Assembly: GCA_016926495.1 (NCBI GenBank)
Contig: JAFGOL010000053.1
Coordinates: 1-6,141, forward strand
Origin: Oligoflexia bacterium
Lineage (GTDB): Bacteria > Bdellovibrionota > JAFGOL01
Direction: 5' to 3'
Length of the DNA stretch: 6,141 nucleotides
The position numbers and the translations under genes were made by a program. Below, piece by piece: positions 1 to 5,834 of this stretch. The first letter of the stretch is position 1. Each line of letters opens with the position of its first letter. The notes beneath the pieces were generated by a model. That model was not told the DNA's origin and ran no database searches. It saw nothing but the letters and a program-made list of their open reading frames with translations.

Positions 1-1
1 G

Positions 2-571
2 ACTCAGGGTAAATATCCTGATTTAAAAAGCATGGTACATTCCAACAGGTATTACGATAAAGACAGAAAAACGGCAAAAAATCTTGGAGCTAAAATATTC
101 GCGCCAAAGCCGCTTAATATAGAGCATCTTGTTCTTTTTCTTGATGATAAAGAAGCCGGTTTTACTGAAATAGAAAGAATAACAAAGCCGGGCGTAAACG
201 CGCAAAAAACCATTCTTGTGGCTAATGATGAAGAAATAGTCCGCAGCTATTTTGAAATAACGCTGAGTCCCTTAAAAAAAGACGGTTATGAAGTACAGAC
301 ATTTAAAAGCGGAGAAGATTTGCTGAATAGATTAAAGGAACTGAAAAGCTGTTTAATGATTTTTACAGATGAGGACATGGGTGACGGCATGTTTGGTACG
401 GATTTATTAAAAGAAATTACCAGCCTTAATATCCCGTGCAGAAAATTTATGGTGTCAGGCATGCCTGGTGATGCTTTTATAGGAAAAGCAAAAAGCCTGG
501 GCGCAGAAGCAGTATTTACTCCGACATCTGTAACCCTGGAATTAGTGAAAGGGCTGCTTTCGTCATTATAA
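2..571 (+). CDS. Tandem-receiver response regulator, 5' end cut by the window
   Basis: The frame is open from base 2, so the ATG at 32 is probably internal and the protein begins outside the window. Numbered from that ATG, residues up to about 40 are the C-terminal half of a first receiver domain, with the conserved Lys-Pro of the beta5-alpha5 turn at K26-P27. Residues 59-179 form a complete second receiver: acidic-pocket residues N65/D66 (the first is usually Asp), likely phospho-acceptor D113 in FTDEDMGDG, and S142 at the conserved Ser/Thr position. The invariant Lys is replaced by T163 (VFTPTS). No DNA-binding or enzymatic output domain follows; the protein ends about 15 residues after that motif. 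It most likely relays or tunes phosphorylation for the kinase encoded 10 bp downstream. Receiver identity is firm, the specific partner is inferred, and the N-terminal content is unknown. Confidence 0.88.
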   Translation, partial: TQGKYPDLKSMVHSNRYYDKDRKTAKNLGAKIFAPKPLNIEHLVLFLDDKEAGFTEIERITKPGVNAQKTILVANDEEIVRSYFEITLSPLKKDGYEVQTFKSGEDLLNRLKELKSCLMIFTDEDMGDGMFGTDLLKEITSLNIPCRKFMVSGMPGDAFIGKAKSLGAEAVFTPTSVTLELVKGLLSSL

Positions 572-581
572 ACGAGGAATT

Positions 582-1811
582 ATGGAACAAAGTGTTGATA
601 AATATCTAGTTAGAAAATACAGGGATCGTAATTTATGGGTTTTTGCAGTTGCATTAGTGGGTTTTCCTTTATTCGGCATATTGGATTATGTTTATTATCC
701 GGAATTTTTTAATAAGCTTATGATAATAAGAGGTATTGTTGTTCTGAGCTGTGTATTGATGATTATTTTTCTTAAAAAAATTCCGCTGAAATATTTAAAT
801 GATTATTTTCAAATCATAATACTTATCGGTGGGTTTGCCATCTCAAGTATGAGCTATGTTACAAGAGATGGTTTTCAAAGTAAATATTTTGCTGGATTGT
901 TTCTTGTTTTTATAACGGCATCAATTCTGGCAGATACTACCGTATGGGTATTTTTATCTACGTCACTAATGATATTAGTCTATCATGTTGGCATAAACTA
1001 TATGGCCGGCAATTTTAGCTTCAATGACTTTTTTTCGCAGGCATTTTTTCTGGGGTATGGCGTTACTATAGGATGTGTGTTGAATGTACTTACCACCAGG
1101 GTAGTAAAAAGAGAGCATGAGGCTGTTAAAAGAACTGAATTTTTAATAAAAACATTATCACATGACGTAAAAAACAGGCTGTCAATTATCAAGGGATGTT
1201 TAAGCCTTATATGCGCAGACTATGAAGATAAAAAACCTGAGCAGAAAATGAAAGTGGGTATCCTTGATATGGAGAGTACTAAGGTTTCCCAGATCGTTAA
1301 TAACCTTATCAATTGCTTTTCCGAAGAGTATATTAATCTAAACAAGAAGCCGGAGAGTATTCATAAAATAAAGGAAATGATAATGTCGGACTGGGAGCAG
1401 AAATTCAAGCTCAACAGCATTAACTTTGATTTTAAACTCATAAATATCAGTGAGCAGGATAGTATTGATATTGATCTTAATTATATCGAGCTGGCATGGA
1501 ATAATATCCTTGCCAATTCCATTCAGTACAACAAGCCGGGCAGTCGCGTGTGTTTGAATATCGCGAGGCAAAACGGCAGTGTGCTTTTTAAATTTTTGTC
1601 GGACAATGAAATAATCCCTGAGGAAAAGAGGGAGGAAATATTTAATAAATATACCGATTCCAAACAACATACTTTCTGCAGCAAGGGGCTGGGCTTATAC
1701 TACGTACGTTTTGTGAGCAGGCTTCACGGCGGAAACGCCTGGTACGGCGTTGAAGATGAAAGCGGAAAGGGAATGTTTATACTAGAATTCCCTTTTGATG
1801 CAGGCGAATAG
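582..1811 (+). CDS. Six-transmembrane sensor histidine kinase (CqsS/LqsS/PhcS-like layout)
   Basis: This 409-residue inner-membrane kinase has six predicted hydrophobic helices at about 20-38, 46-65, 76-93, 102-119, 121-139 and 152-172, with only short loops and no large periplasmic domain. That suggests sensing of a membrane-soluble ligand. The cytoplasmic part has a HisKA H-box, TLSHDVKNRLSIIKG, with phospho-acceptor H194 and a DxxN motif (D195, N198) of the type used for phosphatase activity. The ATPase domain follows: N-box around N308/N312, G1 around D341, F-box IFNKYT and G2 box SKGLGLYYV (368-371). The G1 box is degenerate: DNEIIPEE replaces the usual DNGxGIPEE, losing both glycines. 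No receiver is fused. The start follows GAGGA at 574-578, closer to the ATG than is usual, and 10 bp after the response regulator stop, so the two are probably co-transcribed. The layout resembles the quorum-sensing kinases CqsS, LqsS and PhcS, but the ligand is not known. Confidence 0.9.
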   Translation: MEQSVDKYLVRKYRDRNLWVFAVALVGFPLFGILDYVYYPEFFNKLMIIRGIVVLSCVLMIIFLKKIPLKYLNDYFQIIILIGGFAISSMSYVTRDGFQSKYFAGLFLVFITASILADTTVWVFLSTSLMILVYHVGINYMAGNFSFNDFFSQAFFLGYGVTIGCVLNVLTTRVVKREHEAVKRTEFLIKTLSHDVKNRLSIIKGCLSLICADYEDKKPEQKMKVGILDMESTKVSQIVNNLINCFSEEYINLNKKPESIHKIKEMIMSDWEQKFKLNSINFDFKLINISEQDSIDIDLNYIELAWNNILANSIQYNKPGSRVCLNIARQNGSVLFKFLSDNEIIPEEKREEIFNKYTDSKQHTFCSKGLGLYYVRFVSRLHGGNAWYGVEDESGKGMFILEFPFDAGE

Positions 1812-3152
1812 GTTGATTTTTTCAGGTTCAGCTTCTATATCAAAGTTGCCGGAGAAGTCTCCAAATAGTTGAGATATTTTTTCCCGATCCCTGTAGAACA
1901 AGTTCCACTCAGAGATTACTGTCATGAAATGTTTTGTCATGTTGTTAGGGCTGAAATTTCCAATAATAAGTGTTCCCTCTTTCTTTAACAAGTTGTAAAG
2001 TATTTTCCCTGCTGTTCTGGCAACCTTGTCTTCAAAGTAATCAAAAAGTCCAGCCGTGTAAATAAAATCATATTGCTCTCTGATTTTTCCTTTAATAATT
2101 TCCAACACATCCATTTTTATGTAATTGATTTTAAGGTGAATGCTTTTTTGAATGCATTTTTCAACCAATTTCCGTTGGGCGTATTCCAGAGAATCGATTT
2201 CGGCATCCAGCAGGCTTATTTCAACATTTTCCATAAGTTCTGTATCTGTGTCGATTAGTTTTTGAATTTCATATGCCGGGCCGCTTGCTATTGAAATAAT
2301 TTTGTAACTTTTTTTTCTATCCCTTACAGTTAATGCGTTACGGAGTTTATTGGTCAGATATTCAGCCCTGTTTCTGACTGCCATACAGGCCTGAAAGGAG
2401 CTCCCTCCGTGTTGTACGAGTTTTTCGTATATCGTAGCGCCAAAGGCATCGTGAGAATAAATCATGTTGATAGTATGGTAATCACCGTGATATCCTAAAG
2501 GTATTGTGTAAGCTCTTTCCAAAAGTTTTGACGCAAAAAAGTACGGACGCAGTTTTTTAAATGAGTTTAGAATATCTTCCCTTTCTTTAGCCTCCATTCC
2601 TTCGGTTAATTTAAAGATCCGCTTGAAATACAGTTGGAATGTTATACCCAGAAGCGTTCCAATCTTATTAATTATAATATCTTCCTGCTTTTTGATCACA
2701 TCCAGGCTGATATTATTTCCATACAGGTTTTTGGTGATTAATGAGGCGGTTTTTTTTGTCTGTCTTTCCAGCCTCGAAGCAAAATCAAAGGCCTCTTCAA
2801 TGGTATTCATATTTTCCACGGACATTTTTTTAAAGGGTTTTATGAATTTGTCCGCAAGCATATGACCGTTAAGCACGTCCAGATCGATACAGCAGTCAAC
2901 AAGTTTAAAAGCGCACAAATCGTGATCCCTGCGTGCTTTTTCCGCTGTAACGGCAAAGATGACTTCGTCGTTAAGCGTGATTTCCGCAGCCATCTTTTGC
3001 GGAAGATCAGCCTTACTTTTAACGGCTATACCGAAGCTGTTGTAATTTATTATCTTATACAATCTGTTATCGATTTTAAGTGAAAGGTTTTTATCGCAGG
3101 CCAGTCTTTTCTGTCTTACAGCGAATTCCCTTTCAGTGCTGAGGGCGGACAT
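1782..3152 (-). CDS. PilZ-like domain fused to a PhcB-like SAM-dependent methyltransferase
   Basis: This is a 456-residue cytoplasmic protein. Residues 10-95 look like a PilZ (c-di-GMP receptor) domain: basic VRQKR (R13, R16), then NYNSFGIAV at 36-44 in place of the (D/N)xSxxG motif, within a beta-rich stretch. Both motifs are imperfect, so c-di-GMP binding is uncertain. Residues 110-215 are helical. GYHGDYHTINMIY (220-232) and AVRNRAEYLT (258-267) match what I recall of the family annotated as 3-hydroxypalmitic acid methyl ester synthases (Ralstonia PhcB). Residues 283-456 are a class I methyltransferase fold: motif I IISIASGPAYE (285-295), acidic LLDAE (314-318) for the SAM ribose, MDVLE (347-351) and YDFIYTAGLFDYF (361-373). 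The start has AGGGAG seven bases upstream. Its 3' end overlaps the convergent kinase gene by 30 bp. The methyltransferase call is strong; the PhcB substrate is an inference from family resemblance. Confidence 0.85.
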   Translation of the reverse strand: MSALSTEREFAVRQKRLACDKNLSLKIDNRLYKIINYNSFGIAVKSKADLPQKMAAEITLNDEVIFAVTAEKARRDHDLCAFKLVDCCIDLDVLNGHMLADKFIKPFKKMSVENMNTIEEAFDFASRLERQTKKTASLITKNLYGNNISLDVIKKQEDIIINKIGTLLGITFQLYFKRIFKLTEGMEAKEREDILNSFKKLRPYFFASKLLERAYTIPLGYHGDYHTINMIYSHDAFGATIYEKLVQHGGSSFQACMAVRNRAEYLTNKLRNALTVRDRKKSYKIISIASGPAYEIQKLIDTDTELMENVEISLLDAEIDSLEYAQRKLVEKCIQKSIHLKINYIKMDVLEIIKGKIREQYDFIYTAGLFDYFEDKVARTAGKILYNLLKKEGTLIIGNFSPNNMTKHFMTVISEWNLFYRDREKISQLFGDFSGNFDIEAEPEKINLFACIKREF

Positions 3153-3176
3153 CAGTTATCTCCCTTTAATTATTAA

Positions 3177-3204
3177 ATTATATTAATTTTGTCTGTGTTT
3201 ATAA
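3177..3204 (-). promoter_or_regulatory. Candidate sigma-70 promoter of the methyltransferase gene
   Basis: On the minus strand a perfect TATAAT (3182-3177) lies 16 bases after a weak -35, TTATAA (3204-3199). Transcription would begin near 3170, just before the AGGGAG ribosome site (3165-3160) of the gene starting at 3152. The upstream gene on the same strand ends in its own terminator at 3229-3258, so an independent promoter is expected here. The region is very AT-rich, so a chance match is possible. Confidence 0.4.
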
Positions 3205-3228
3205 CAGGCAAGAACATGAAAAGTCGAG

Positions 3229-3258
3229 AAAAAAATAACCCCTGCCTTGCGGCAGGGG
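3229..3258 (-). terminator. Rho-independent terminator of the FHA-TPR gene
   Basis: A perfect 8-bp stem, CCCCTGCC (3239-3246) with GGCAGGGG (3251-3258), closes a TTGC loop. Read on the minus strand it is followed by TTATTTTTTT (3238-3229), the expected U-run. It sits 38 bases beyond the stop codon of the minus-strand gene at 3297-4808 and upstream of the methyltransferase gene, so it separates two same-strand transcription units. Confidence 0.88.
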
Positions 3259-3266
3259 CTGTATAA

Positions 3267-3290
3267 GGGTTGGGTTTAGGGACTTTTGGG
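3267..3290 (+). other. G-quadruplex motif in the 3' untranslated region of the FHA-TPR gene
   Basis: Four GGG runs on the plus strand (3267-3269, 3272-3274, 3279-3281, 3288-3290) are separated by loops of 2, 4 and 6 bases, fitting the G3N1-7 quadruplex rule. The plus strand is the template for the minus-strand FHA gene, so its transcript carries four CCC runs here, between the stop codon and the terminator hairpin. Whether it folds in the cell is unknown. Confidence 0.5.
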
Positions 3291-3296
3291 TTTTAA

Positions 3297-4808
3297 TTAA
3301 GCGGCTATCTCCAGTTTTTTTAGCTTGCTTTTCGCCTTCCTGTAATAGCTGTCTGTTTTAGGCACTGTAGTAAGTATCATTTCAAGCTTTGATTTTGCCT
3401 CGGTGATGTTTGAATATGTCTCTTCAAGCAGGGCTTTCGCGTACAGAAGCTTTGCCTGTTCATGCAGTTTCTTGTGTATCTGTTTCAGGTTTGCCCTTGC
3501 CTGTTTGTGATACGGGAACTGCGCGAGCACGGTCCTGTATGTATCCGCGGCTTCCCTGTCTGCGCCGGTTTTTTCCAGCATTCCGGCTTCCGCCATCATG
3601 GGGCCGAACATGTTGTTTGTCAGTTCAAGGATCTGGTCATGGGTCCTGTTCGCGTGCAGGAAGTATTTTCTTCCGGCCCTGCGCTGTCCCATTTTCAGTA
3701 TCCTGGATGCCAGTTCGTATGCCTTGGTATAGTCGGCTGACGCAAACGCGTTGTTCATCTGTATGGCCAGCAGTTCGCCCTTGGACGGCCTTATTACCTC
3801 AATGGTTTCAGGCGGTATGGGCAGGCTTTCCTGCATTGATTTTTCGGCTATTATTATGCCGTCATACGCTGACGTGTTGTAAGGATCTATGTCCAGCACT
3901 TTCTGGAACGCGGCGATCGCGCCGCTGTAATTATTCTTGTCAAGCTCTGCGTACCCGGATTTCAGCAGGTCTTCTATTACTGCCTGTCTTTTCTGTTCTT
4001 CCTCAAGCTCCCTTAAGTTGTCGTCGGCCTTGGCGAACCTGTCTATCTGATCTTCGCACGCAGCTATGAACGCGGTCGCGATAACGGAATCAGGCAGAAG
4101 GCTGAATACGGTTTCCATGGATTTTTTAGCCAGAGCGTAGTTACCCATGTTGAAATGATATTCCGCAAGCCTGTAGTAACTTAATATCTTTGCCCTGTCC
4201 TCTTCATTAAGATTGGTTTCCGCTATTTCAAGGTCAATGCTTCTGCTTGCGGGCAGTATCTGTGTCTGCGCGATCGGCGCAACCTTGACTTCCTCCTCGG
4301 AGGAAAAGAACATAAGCGACGCGGCTGTAACAATAAGTCCCGCTATTATCGAGACAAAGATTGTTTTCCTGCTGCCTGCTCTTTCGGTCTTCCTGTAGCT
4401 TTTATCAAAGGTAAAATCTATAGGGGCGCCCAGCGGCATTTTGGCGGGTTCCGGTTTATCATAATCGCTGTTGGTAAGTATGAACCTGAAGGTGGTATTT
4501 CCTGCTACTATCTTGTCACTGCCTGTAAGCAAGGCTTTTTTAACCCTTTTTCCGTTAAGGATAATTCCGTTTGTGCTTTGCAGGTCCTTGATAGAGTATT
4601 TGCCGTTATTTTTGACCAGCATGAAATGATGCTTTGACAGTTTCAGGTCGTTTATTGTCAAGTCTGCGTCTTCGGAACGGCCGACAATGACACAGTCAGT
4701 TGTCATAGGCTTTGATATTTTCTGGCCCGAAGCCGGTATTGCGGCTTCGATAACAGGCTTTAAATGCCTGTTGTATATGGCAGTTGATTCAATGTTCCTG
4801 TTTTCCAT
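3297..4808 (-). CDS. FHA domain - single transmembrane helix - TPR repeat protein
   Basis: This 503-residue protein probably spans the inner membrane once. Residues 38-110 are an FHA (phosphothreonine-binding) domain: VGR (G43, R44), LSKHHF (S58, H61), DLQSTNG (75-81) and LNG (84-86), the usual binding residues. A helix at about 149-168 (IFVSIIAGLIVTAASLMFF) has basic residues before it, predicting a cytoplasmic FHA domain and an exported C-terminal part. TPR-like helical repeats follow at about 206-240, 276-310, 345-377, 399-441 and 449-499. FHA-TM proteins with periplasmic repeat domains are common as scaffolds of envelope machines (secretion systems, pili, gliding complexes), but nothing here identifies which one. 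The frame runs on to an ATG at 4862, but AGGGAGGG before the ATG at 4808 and a sigma-54 promoter inside that extension favour 4808. It appears to be a single-gene unit with its own terminator. Confidence 0.88.
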   Translation of the reverse strand: MENRNIESTAIYNRHLKPVIEAAIPASGQKISKPMTTDCVIVGRSEDADLTINDLKLSKHHFMLVKNNGKYSIKDLQSTNGIILNGKRVKKALLTGSDKIVAGNTTFRFILTNSDYDKPEPAKMPLGAPIDFTFDKSYRKTERAGSRKTIFVSIIAGLIVTAASLMFFSSEEEVKVAPIAQTQILPASRSIDLEIAETNLNEEDRAKILSYYRLAEYHFNMGNYALAKKSMETVFSLLPDSVIATAFIAACEDQIDRFAKADDNLRELEEEQKRQAVIEDLLKSGYAELDKNNYSGAIAAFQKVLDIDPYNTSAYDGIIIAEKSMQESLPIPPETIEVIRPSKGELLAIQMNNAFASADYTKAYELASRILKMGQRRAGRKYFLHANRTHDQILELTNNMFGPMMAEAGMLEKTGADREAADTYRTVLAQFPYHKQARANLKQIHKKLHEQAKLLYAKALLEETYSNITEAKSKLEMILTTVPKTDSYYRKAKSKLKKLEIAA

Positions 4809-4812
4809 GAGA

Positions 4813-4820
4813 CCCTCCCT
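4813..4820 (-). promoter_or_regulatory. Ribosome binding site setting the FHA gene start
   Basis: AGGGAGGG on the minus strand ends four bases before the ATG at 4808-4806, with its GGAG core at about six bases. The in-frame ATG 54 bases upstream (4862) has no purine-rich site, only an AT-rich sequence, so the 4808 start is preferred. Confidence 0.75.
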
Positions 4821-4840
4821 TCCCTTATGTGTCCTGATCT

Positions 4841-4857
4841 TGCAAGAGGGGTGCCAA
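4841..4857 (-). promoter_or_regulatory. Sigma-54 (RpoN) -24/-12 promoter
   Basis: The minus strand reads TTGGCAC (4857-4851), five bases, then TTGCA (4845-4841). This fits the sigma-54 consensus TGGCAC-N5-TTGCW except that C stands where G often follows TGGCAC. The GG and GC dinucleotides are in exact register. Transcription would start near 4830, giving a leader of about 22 bases that contains the ribosome site and the ATG at 4808. Sigma-54 promoters need an ATPase activator bound upstream; candidate sites are at 4926-4961 and 4897-4909. Confidence 0.8.
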
Positions 4858-4860
4858 GCC

Positions 4861-4875
4861 ATGTAATTTTTACAT
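4861..4875. promoter_or_regulatory. Dyad ATGTAA-N3-TTACAT next to the sigma-54 promoter
   Basis: A perfect 6-bp inverted repeat with a TTT spacer abuts the -24 element, at about -31 to -45 from the predicted start of the FHA transcript. It could be an operator for a repressor or a second regulator. It is AT-rich and short, so a chance palindrome cannot be excluded. Confidence 0.35.
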
Positions 4876-4896
4876 ACACCATGCTTTCCCCCACGC

Positions 4897-4909
4897 TAAC
4901 TCCCTGATT
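4897..4909 (-). promoter_or_regulatory. IHF-like bending site between enhancer repeats and sigma-54 promoter
   Basis: Minus-strand AATCAGGGAGTTA fits WATCARNNNNTTR fully, and the stricter WATCAANNNNTTR with one mismatch. It lies about 67-79 bases upstream of the predicted start, between the direct repeats and the -24/-12 element, where IHF usually bends DNA for sigma-54 activators. The consensus has low information, so this rests mainly on position. Confidence 0.3.
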
Positions 4910-4925
4910 TAACAAGAATTTGCTA

Positions 4926-4961
4926 TCAGACGGAGCAAAATGACTTTCAGACGGAGCAAAA
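4926..4961. repeat. Two 15-bp direct repeats, TCAGACGGAGCAAAA, 21 bp apart
   Basis: Identical copies lie at 4926-4940 and 4947-4961, a 21-bp period or about two helical turns. The first copy is also flanked by TTTGCT (4919-4924), which pairs with AGCAAA (4934-4939) as a 6-bp inverted repeat. They sit about 96-131 bases upstream of the predicted sigma-54 start, the normal range for activator binding sites, and about 80-115 bases upstream of the promoter of the barrel gene. They could serve either gene. Short repeats of this kind also occur at the ends of some insertion sequences, but no transposase is in view. Confidence 0.7.
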
Positions 4962-4978
4962 GTATTCAAGCTAAAGTG

Positions 4979-5018
4979 TTCAATTTTTTGATAATCCTAG
5001 TGTATAATTTGTATACAC
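4979..5018 (+). promoter_or_regulatory. Promoter of the beta-barrel gene with an overlapping dyad
   Basis: A perfect TATAAT at 5003-5008 lies 18 bases after TTCAAT (4979-4984), a weak -35 element. It predicts a start near 5015 and a leader of about 28 bases before the ATG at 5043. A 7-bp inverted repeat, GTGTATA (5000-5006) and TATACAC (5012-5018), straddles the -10 and the start point, so a bound protein would block polymerase. The -35 is poor, which suits an activated or alternative-sigma promoter. Confidence 0.5.
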
Positions 5019-5042
5019 ATGTTTTCTAACTAACGGGTACTT

Positions 5043-5834
5043 ATGTTATTATTAGGAATATTACTGGTACTGTCCTTACTGAATGCCGAGGTAGTTCCCC
5101 CCTATGGCTCCAGGGTATTGTCCATGGGCGAGGGCGGAAGATCATACATGAGGGGTACGGATTATATCAGGATTAATCCCGCAGCGACCATGTCGGACGA
5201 AGTCTCGGGATTCGGTATGGGTACGGGCATAGGATTGGGATATTTTTCGTTTTCAGCGGCTTACCTTTCCGAATACAATTACAGCTTTATGGCATCCTTT
5301 TCGGACATAGATTCGGATTTTGACCTCGGTACGTCAAGCTACGATTTTGCGTACGCGTACCCTGTGGCGCATTGGCTTGTCGCCGGTGTTACGGCAGGTT
5401 ACGAAAGGGCGGATTTCGGCGGCGGCCTGGATATGGGCATAGGACTGAGCATAGGCGCCGGGGCGGAAAAAAAACAATACGGATTTATGTCGTCGCTGGT
5501 TTTCAGGAACCTGTTTGAAAATCACGGGTTCAGGGAGGTATCCGCGGGTTTGAGCTATCTTTTTGCCTACGGATTCAACATATCCGCGGACCATATCTTT
5601 GTGGAGGATCCCTCTGGGAACAGGTTTGACCTGGTTTTTTCATTTGAGTTTTGTATCAGTGATTATCACTGCATAATGGCGTCTACCAGAATTTATGATA
5701 TATCCGACGAGGTGCTTGTCGCGTACGGACTGGGCTGGGGATATAACGACGAAGATTACCGGCTGGGTTTCGGCATTTACGGTTCGGAGTTGTCAAGGTT
5801 GTTATATGGTTTTTCGTTTACCTGGAATTATTAG
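5043..5834 (+). CDS. Outer-membrane beta-barrel protein (PorV/UPF0164-like)
   Basis: This 263-residue protein begins with an export signal, MLLLGILLVLSLLNA, probably cut after A15; it is unusual in having no basic residue in the n-region. The motif SMGEGG (27-32) followed by a stretch ending in INPA (44-47) resembles the N-terminal plug region of PorV/FadL/UPF0164-type barrels (typical form MGGA...WNPA). The remainder alternates polar and aromatic residues in strand-like segments rich in Gly, Tyr and Phe. It ends in LLYGFSFTWNY, an aromatic C-terminal beta-signal of the kind read by BamA. It is therefore expected in the outer membrane, as a channel or secretion accessory. An in-frame TAA at 5031 rules out a longer N-terminus, and the ribosome site (CGGG at 5034-5037) is weak. 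A run of eight A lies at 5467-5474. The fold class is well supported; substrate and family assignment are tentative. Confidence 0.8.
   Translation: MLLLGILLVLSLLNAEVVPPYGSRVLSMGEGGRSYMRGTDYIRINPAATMSDEVSGFGMGTGIGLGYFSFSAAYLSEYNYSFMASFSDIDSDFDLGTSSYDFAYAYPVAHWLVAGVTAGYERADFGGGLDMGIGLSIGAGAEKKQYGFMSSLVFRNLFENHGFREVSAGLSYLFAYGFNISADHIFVEDPSGNRFDLVFSFEFCISDYHCIMASTRIYDISDEVLVAYGLGWGYNDEDYRLGFGIYGSELSRLLYGFSFTWNY

Noticed and set aside
1338..1670. Minus-strand open frame of 110 codons inside the kinase
   Set aside because: It is opposite the HisKA/ATPase region, with no domain of its own and no start signal.
1734..1751. Hairpin AACGCC-TGGTAC-GGCGTT near the kinase 3' end as a terminator
   Set aside because: It has no T-run on either strand and lies within the conserved G2 region of the kinase, so it is better explained by coding sequence.
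3410..4069. Plus-strand open frame of 219 codons
   Set aside because: It lies opposite the TPR region of the FHA gene, is rich in Cys, Arg, Pro and Ser without any domain, and has no credible start signal; the minus-strand protein is clearly the real one.
4809..4862. Longer FHA protein starting at ATG 4862
   Set aside because: No ribosome site precedes it, the extra 18 residues lack features, and a sigma-54 promoter lies inside the extension.
4926..4961. CRISPR array
   Set aside because: There are only two 15-bp units with a 6-bp gap, far shorter than CRISPR repeats and spacers.
4760..4969. Minus-strand open frame of 69 codons across the control region
   Set aside because: It translates the direct repeats and the sigma-54 promoter, has no domain and no good ribosome site, and overlaps the FHA gene start in another frame.
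4988..5008. TTGATA (4988-4993) as the -35 of the barrel promoter
   Set aside because: It is only nine bases from TATAAT, too close for a sigma-70 promoter.
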